Shown one piece after another: positions 59,302 through 64,000 of a stretch of 64,000 bases of DNA. The notes under the pieces were generated by a model, which made no database searches, had not been told where the DNA came from, and was given only the letters and a program-made list of their open reading frames with translations. Numbering within the stretch: the first letter of the stretch is position 1; every line of letters begins with the position of its first letter. This DNA comes from Pseudomonas sp. P7548 (GTDB lineage Bacteria > Pseudomonadota > Gammaproteobacteria > Pseudomonadales > Pseudomonadaceae): contig NZ_JACARO010000027.1 in NCBI RefSeq assembly GCF_013386585.1, positions 1 through 64,000 of the forward strand. The letters run 5' to 3'. A program made the position numbers and the translations under genes.

Positions 59302-59775
59302 TCAAGCCTTGTTCAAGGCTTGAGCCGCTGCCAAAACGGCATCCACATGTCCGGGCACCTTCACGCCGCGCCATTCCTGGCGCAACACCCCATCCTTGTC
59401 GATGAGGAAAGTGCTGCGGTCCACGCCCACGTACTCCTTGCCGTACAACTTCTTCAGCTTGATCACGTCAAACAGCTGGCAAACCGCCTCGTCTTTGTCG
59501 CTGATCAGCTCGAAAGGGAATTCCTGCTTGCCCTTGAAGTTCTCGTGGGATTTCACGCTGTCGCGCGACACGCCGAAGACTTCGGTGTTGGCCGCCTTGA
59601 AGGCTGCGTACTGGTCACGAAAACCCTGGCCCTCGGTGGTGCAACCCGGGGTACTGTCCTTGGGGTAGAAGTAGATCGCCACTTGCTTGCCTTTGAGGGC
59701 TGCGAGGCTGAAGGTCTGGCCGCTGGTGGCCTGGGCTTCGAAATCGGCCACGGGTGTGTCGAGGGCTACCGGCAT
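59302..59775 (-). CDS. bcp: Thiol peroxidase of the BCP/PrxQ group
   Basis: The 157-residue peroxiredoxin has the peroxidatic motif YPKDSTPGCTTEGQGF (Cys at about 45). VFGVSRDSVKSHENF and RSTFLIDKDG complete the BCP pattern. The second Cys five residues on is absent (TPGCTTEG), so it is a 1-Cys or distant 2-Cys form. It reduces peroxides with thioredoxin. It is 11 bases after gcvR. Confidence 0.92.
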   Translation of the reverse strand: MPVALDTPVADFEAQATSGQTFSLAALKGKQVAIYFYPKDSTPGCTTEGQGFRDQYAAFKAANTEVFGVSRDSVKSHENFKGKQEFPFELISDKDEAVCQLFDVIKLKKLYGKEYVGVDRSTFLIDKDGVLRQEWRGVKVPGHVDAVLAAAQALNKA

Positions 59776-59785
59776 GAGGTTTTCC

Positions 59786-60346
59786 TTACATTGGGTTCTG
59801 TGGGCGCCATGGTTCGATCAGGGCGTCGAGGTTCAGCGCGTCGGCAAAATCCAGGAACTGGTCACGCAGCCAGCTTATCTGCACGCCGGGCGGCAAGGTC
59901 ACGGTGAACGTGGCGTTGAGCATGGTGCCGCCGGTCTGCGGGGCCTGGTAGGTATCGCAAGTCAGGTTCTCCAGCTCGACGTTGTGGTCGATGAAGAACT
60001 GGCACAGCTCGTTGACGATGTCCGAACGGTAGGCCGAGCTGACGTAGGCAACATACGGCAGCGCCTGCGGGCGATTTTCCAGTGCGGCGCTGCGCACGAC
60101 ATTCACGGTGAAGTCGTGTTTCTTGGCCAGGCCCGGCAAGCCGGTTTCCAGGCGCGCCAGGGCGTCCCAGGTGCCGGAGATCTGCAGGACCAGCGCACTG
60201 CACTCGCCATGGCGAGTCAGGCGGGAGGTCACGACGGCGCAGCGGTTCTCATGGCTGGCGCGGCACAGGACGTTGGTCAGCTCCATGGGGTTGGCGCCGA
60301 GGGCACTGATAACAAGGAATTGTTCGCGAACTGTGGGGGTGGACAT
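59786..60346 (-). CDS. gcvR: Glycine cleavage system regulator GcvR
   Basis: The 186-residue protein has two ACT domains (about 8-85 and 95-175). The first starts REQFLVISALGANPMELTNVL; the second includes SSAYRSDIVNELCQFFIDHN. It probably antagonises GcvA in glycine cleavage control. It is divergent from dapA, as usual in pseudomonads. Confidence 0.88.
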   Translation of the reverse strand: MSTPTVREQFLVISALGANPMELTNVLCRASHENRCAVVTSRLTRHGECSALVLQISGTWDALARLETGLPGLAKKHDFTVNVVRSAALENRPQALPYVAYVSSAYRSDIVNELCQFFIDHNVELENLTCDTYQAPQTGGTMLNATFTVTLPPGVQISWLRDQFLDFADALNLDALIEPWRPQNPM

Positions 60347-60619
60347 GCAGCCTTCCTAAAGCGATGAGCGGTCGATACTGTGTGGGCTGTATCGATCAAA
60401 GGATGAAGGGTAGCGAAAAGCGCCGCCAAGGGCTAGGAGGTGGCGTTTTCATTGCGTGATCGGTCGAATTTCATCCCGTCTGAAGTCATGCTTTGGCCCA
60501 ATGATGGCATTGCCCATCGTTTACTTGCCCCAGAACGCATCCTCACGCGGTACTTCGCTTGTACAAGCATCTTGGCGCCAGTACCATTACGGCTCTCTTT
60601 TTCCGGCAGGAGCGGTTGC

Positions 60620-61498
60620 ATGATTGCGGGCAGTATGGTGGCACTGGTCACACCCATGGATGCACAAGGTCATCTCGACTGGGACAGCCTGGGCAAACTG
60701 GTGGACTTCCACCTGCAAGAAGGCACCAACGCCATCGTGGCGGTCGGCACCACAGGTGAGTCGGCCACCCTCGATGTGGAAGAACACATCCAGGTCATCG
60801 AATTTGTCGTCAAGCGTGTTGCGGGCCGCATCGCCGTAATCGCCGGCACGGGCGCCAACTCGACGCGCGAAGCGATCGAACTGACCAAAAACGCCAAGAA
60901 GGCCGGCGCCGATGCCTGCCTGCTGGTGACTCCGTACTACAACAAACCGACCCAGGAAGGTTTGTACCAGCACTTTCGCGCTATTGCCGAAGCGGTCGAT
61001 ATCCCGCAGATCCTCTACAACGTACCCGGCCGCACCGCATGCGACATGCAGGCTGCGACCGTGATCCGCCTGTCCACCGTGCCGAACATCATCGGCATCA
61101 AGGAAGCCACGGGCGACCTGCAACGCGCCAAGGACATCCTGGCCGGCGTGAGCAGCGACTTCCTGGTGTACTCCGGTGACGACGCCACCGCTGTCGAGCT
61201 GATCCTGCTGGGTGGCAAGGGCAACATCTCCGTGACCGCCAACGTGGCCCCGCGTGCCATGAGCGAACTATGCGCCGCCGCCATTGCCGGCGACGCAGTG
61301 ACCGCCCGCGCGATCCACGAGAAGCTGATGCCGCTCAACAAGACACTGTTCATTGAATCCAACCCTATTCCCGTGAAATGGGCGCTGTTCGAGATGGGCC
61401 TGATGCCGGACGGTATCCGTCTGCCGCTCACCCGTCTCAGCGAAGCCTGTCACGAACCGCTGCGACAGGCCCTGCGCCAGTCCGGCGTCCTGGTTTAA
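60620..61498 (+). CDS. dapA: 4-hydroxy-tetrahydrodipicolinate synthase
   Basis: The 292-residue TIM-barrel enzyme has AVGTTGESATL, YYNKPTQEG, LYNVPGRTACD (catalytic Tyr) and GIKEATGDLQRAKDIL (Schiff-base Lys). It commits aspartate semialdehyde to lysine and peptidoglycan. The start MIAGSMVALVTPM and length match P. aeruginosa DapA, and CAGGAG lies seven bases upstream. It forms an operon with bamC. Confidence 0.96.
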   Translation: MIAGSMVALVTPMDAQGHLDWDSLGKLVDFHLQEGTNAIVAVGTTGESATLDVEEHIQVIEFVVKRVAGRIAVIAGTGANSTREAIELTKNAKKAGADACLLVTPYYNKPTQEGLYQHFRAIAEAVDIPQILYNVPGRTACDMQAATVIRLSTVPNIIGIKEATGDLQRAKDILAGVSSDFLVYSGDDATAVELILLGGKGNISVTANVAPRAMSELCAAAIAGDAVTARAIHEKLMPLNKTLFIESNPIPVKWALFEMGLMPDGIRLPLTRLSEACHEPLRQALRQSGVLV

Positions 61499-61515
61499 TT
61501 GAGGAAGCACTACGC

Positions 61516-62631
61516 ATGAAGCGATTGGCCGGACTTTCCGCACTTGCCTTGATTATCTCCAGCACCAGTGGCTGCGGTTGGATCTGGGGCCCGGAAGGCT
61601 ACTTCCGTGACCGCGGTAGCGATTACCTGGAAGCCCAAGCAACCAAACCGATGCAACTGCCGCCGGACGTCAACGTCGCCAAGCGCCTTGACCCGTTGCT
61701 GCCGATCCCGCGTAACGTTGCCGACGACACCACCAAGGGTGAGTACGTGGTACCTCGCCCGCAGCCGATTTCGGCCGTGGCGGATGCCAGCGACTACAGT
61801 CTGCAAAAAAGCGGCGACAACCGCTGGATCATGGCCCAGCGCCCACCTGCCGAAGTCTGGCCGGTGGCCCTGCAGTTCTTCCAGGACAATGGTTTTCGCA
61901 TTGACGAGCAGCGCCCACAGACCGGTGAATTTACCACCGCCTGGCAGCAGGGTAGCGAGCTGTCCGCCAGCATGGCCAAGCGCCTGCAGGCCGGTGGCGT
62001 AGCCGCTGACAGCGAAGCCCGTGTGCGTGTGCGCATCGAGCCTGGCGTGCAGCGCAATACCAGTGAAGTCTACGTGGTCAGCGCCGAGCGTCCTGCCGGC
62101 AGCACCGCCAATGTTGATTTCACCAACCGCTCGGTCAACACCGGTGTGGACTCCGCGCTGGTCGACGAGATGCTTGCCAGCATGAGCCGTATCTCTGAGA
62201 AGGGCGGTTCCGTGTCCCTGCTTGCCGCACGTGACTACGACACGCCAAACCGTGTCAGCCTCACCGAAGACGGCAGCGGCAACGTGGTGCTGAACCTGGG
62301 CGAAGACCTGGACCGTGCCTGGGCCAGTGTCGGTCGCGCGTTGGAGCAGGGCCCTTGGCGTGTTGAAGACATCAACCGCAGCCTGGGCCTGTACTACATC
62401 AACGTGGCTGAAAAGGCCGAGAAGAAAGATGAAGAGCCAGGTTTCTTCGGCAAGTTGTTCGGCAGCAAGCCGACCAAGGAAGAGATCGAGACCCGTGCCG
62501 AGCGTTACCAGGTTCGTTTGAGCAAGGTGGGCGACAGCGTACAAGTGACCGTCGAGAAGAACATCAATACCGTTGCGCCAGCTGAAACAGCGCGCAAAGT
62601 GTTGGGTGTGATTCAGGACAACCTGGGCTGA
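61516..62631 (+). CDS. bamC: Outer-membrane assembly lipoprotein BamC
   Basis: The 371-residue lipoprotein has the lipobox segment ALIISSTSGC (Cys at about 20). The unstructured N-terminal BamC region follows (YLEAQATKPMQLPPDV), then two helix-grip domains, the first beginning about 105 (NRWIMAQRPPAEVWPVALQF). It binds BamD in the BAM complex. It is 17 bases after dapA. Confidence 0.92.
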   Translation: MKRLAGLSALALIISSTSGCGWIWGPEGYFRDRGSDYLEAQATKPMQLPPDVNVAKRLDPLLPIPRNVADDTTKGEYVVPRPQPISAVADASDYSLQKSGDNRWIMAQRPPAEVWPVALQFFQDNGFRIDEQRPQTGEFTTAWQQGSELSASMAKRLQAGGVAADSEARVRVRIEPGVQRNTSEVYVVSAERPAGSTANVDFTNRSVNTGVDSALVDEMLASMSRISEKGGSVSLLAARDYDTPNRVSLTEDGSGNVVLNLGEDLDRAWASVGRALEQGPWRVEDINRSLGLYYINVAEKAEKKDEEPGFFGKLFGSKPTKEEIETRAERYQVRLSKVGDSVQVTVEKNINTVAPAETARKVLGVIQDNLG

Positions 62632-62635
62632 TCCA

Positions 62636-63394
62636 ATGCGTTTTGCCGTTCTCGGCAGCGGTAGCCAAGGGAACGGCACGCTGGTCGCACATGACGACAC
62701 TTATGTGCTGGTCGATTGTGGTTTCTCGTTAAAAGAAACCGAGCGGCGCCTGCTGCGCCTGGGGGTTCACCCCGCGCAGCTGAGCGCGATTCTGGTGACC
62801 CACGAACATGCCGATCACGTGCATGGCGTGGGTTTGCTGTCTCGGCGCTACAATCTGCCGGTGTACCTTAGTCGTGGCACGTTGCGCGGGATGCGCAAGC
62901 CCATTGAACCTACTGGTTTCCTGGCCGGTGGCGAGAAACTGCAAGTCGGTGCCTTGAGTATCGATGTGATTGCCGTGGCGCATGATGCCCACGAGCCGAC
63001 GCAATACGTCTTCAATGGGGGAGAGCGGCGCTTCGGTGTGCTCACCGACCTGGGTTCGTACTGCGCTAGGGTGCTGGAGGGCTACCGTGACCTCGATGCG
63101 TTGATGATCGAGTCCAACCACTGCCGAGACCTGTTGGCTCGCGGTCACTATCCGTACTTTCTCAAGCAGCGGGTGGGCGGCGAGCTGGGACATTTGAACA
63201 ACCACCAGGCGGCGTACCTGGTGTATGAGTTGGGCTGGCAAGACCTGCAACACCTGGTCCTGGCCCACCTGAGCAGCAAGAACAACCTGCCGCAGCTTGC
63301 CCGGCAATGTTTTGTCGACACCCTTGGGTGCGACCCGGACTGGCTGCAACTGGCCGATCAAGATTCAGGGCTCGATTGGCGACACATCGCCTAG
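62636..63394 (+). CDS. MBL-fold metallo-hydrolase (YycJ/WalJ-like)
   Basis: The 252-residue protein has the metallo-beta-lactamase motif VTHEHADHVHGVG (about 58-70). LGSGSQGNGTLV is at the N-terminus and SNHCRDLLARGHYPYFLKQRV later; the glycine loop and metal ligands match the YycJ group. These are nucleases of unclear physiological role. It starts four bases after bamC. Confidence 0.88.
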   Translation: MRFAVLGSGSQGNGTLVAHDDTYVLVDCGFSLKETERRLLRLGVHPAQLSAILVTHEHADHVHGVGLLSRRYNLPVYLSRGTLRGMRKPIEPTGFLAGGEKLQVGALSIDVIAVAHDAHEPTQYVFNGGERRFGVLTDLGSYCARVLEGYRDLDALMIESNHCRDLLARGHYPYFLKQRVGGELGHLNNHQAAYLVYELGWQDLQHLVLAHLSSKNNLPQLARQCFVDTLGCDPDWLQLADQDSGLDWRHIA

Positions 63395-63421
63395 CCCACC
63401 CTTTAGTAAGCGGAGCCCATC

Positions 63422-64000
63422 ATGGAAAAACGTGAAGAACTCTACCGCGGTAAAGCCAAGTCGGTGTACAAGACCGACGACGCCAACCGCCTGATCCTGC
63501 TGTTTCGCAACGACACCTCGGCGTTCGACGGCAAGCGCATCGAACAACTTGATCGCAAAGGCATGGTGAACAACAAGTTCAACGCCTTCATCATGCAGAA
63601 GCTCGAAGCGGCCGGTATCCCGACCCAGTTCGATAAGCTGCTGGGCGACAACGAGTGCCTGGTCAAGAAGCTGGACATGATCCCGGTCGAGTGCGTTGTA
63701 CGTAACTACGCAGCCGGCAGCCTGGTCAAGCGCCTGGGCGTGGAAGAGGGCCTCAAGCTCAACCCTTACACCTTCGAGCTGTTCCTGAAGGACGACGCCA
63801 AGGGCGACCCGTTTATCAACGAATCCCACGTTGTGGCATTCGGTTGGGGCACCGCTGAACAACTGGCTCGCATGAAGGAGTTGTCCCTCAAGGTCAACGA
63901 CGTGCTGAGCAAATTGTTCGACGACGCCGGTCTGCTGCTGGTCGACTTCAAGCTGGAGTTCGGTGTGTTCCACGACGGCTCTATCGTGCTGGGTGACGAG
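63422..64000 (+). CDS. purC: SAICAR synthase PurC (5' part)
   Basis: 193 codons of the about 236-residue enzyme are present; the window edge truncates it. [30 protein letters not shown] and [16 protein letters not shown] (substrate-binding) are diagnostic. It joins aspartate to CAIR in purine synthesis. AAGCGGAG precedes the ATG. The order dapA-bamC-MBL-purC is conserved in Pseudomonas. Confidence 0.96.
   Translation, partial: MEKREELYRGKAKSVYKTDDANRLILLFRNDTSAFDGKRIEQLDRKGMVNNKFNAFIMQKLEAAGIPTQFDKLLGDNECLVKKLDMIPVECVVRNYAAGSLVKRLGVEEGLKLNPYTFELFLKDDAKGDPFINESHVVAFGWGTAEQLARMKELSLKVNDVLSKLFDDAGLLLVDFKLEFGVFHDGSIVLGDE

Noticed and set aside
1..64000. CRISPR array, prophage, insertion sequence or integron
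   Set aside because: No regularly spaced direct repeats, phage structural genes, transposase or integrase were seen; all repeats are REP-type palindromes.

Overview
The window is a 64 kb chromosomal segment of a Pseudomonas, almost certainly of the P. fluorescens group. The evidence is the high-GC coding, the algU-mucA-mucB-mucD order, phaG, an OpdH/Tct tricarboxylate uptake operon with tctDE, the dapA-bamC-MBL-purC block, and many short palindromic REP/REPIN elements of the types scattered through fluorescens-group genomes. There is no prophage, CRISPR array, insertion sequence, integron or rRNA operon. Nearly every base lies in a gene, a REPIN or a short promoter region.

Layout. 1-3.1 kb: a TPM-domain protein, a class I methyltransferase and an EamA permease. 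3.2-7.5 kb: an iron-starvation cell-surface signalling module (ECF sigma, FecR-type anti-sigma, TonB receptor with an STN signalling domain) that resembles the Hxu haem system; candidate Fur boxes lie upstream of the sigma and receptor genes. 7.6-10 kb: a DapA-family aldolase and a class II aldolase, divergent from an XRE-cupin regulator whose probable operator lies between them. 10-11 kb: a lone DUF4917 protein with SIR2-like motifs. 11-21.8 kb: metabolic and transport genes, including a CoA-transferase/HMG-CoA-lyase-like/MFS catabolic cluster, two LysR regulators, LysE, DUF4142 and Ogt. 21.9-26.8 kb: hicAB and a higBA-like toxin-antitoxin pair flank a LysR gene and two MFS exporters. tRNA-Gly(CCC) follows at 26.9 kb.

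27-29.3 kb: phaG, a RsuA-type pseudouridine synthase and a CWC protein. 29.3-37.5 kb: a nitrogen-scavenging operon read leftward: sigma-54-like promoter, guanidine-I (ykkC) riboswitch, ABC transporter, two DUF1989 proteins and a biotin-dependent carboxylase usually annotated urea carboxylase. The riboswitch indicates that the real substrate is guanidine, with the DUF1989 pair acting as carboxyguanidine deiminase. The carboxylase carries an in-frame REPIN, and no allophanate hydrolase gene adjoins it.

37.7-47.7 kb: a tyrosine-rich lipoprotein, an enoyl-CoA hydratase-family hydrolase, ung, and the tricarboxylate uptake operon (opdH-tctC-tctB-tctA-abrB family) divergent from tctDE. The opdH and tctC leaders carry A-rich Hfq/Crc-type motifs beside their ribosome binding sites, suggesting catabolite repression. 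47.7-52 kb: HDOD protein, ygfZ, sdhE-ygfX and nadB. 52-56.3 kb: the AlgU envelope-stress operon without mucC. 56.3-64 kb: housekeeping genes (BepA-like protease, TusA-like, PerM-like, bcp, gcvR, dapA, bamC, MBL hydrolase, and purC truncated by the window edge).

Most functional calls rest on family motifs read directly from the translations. No database search was available.
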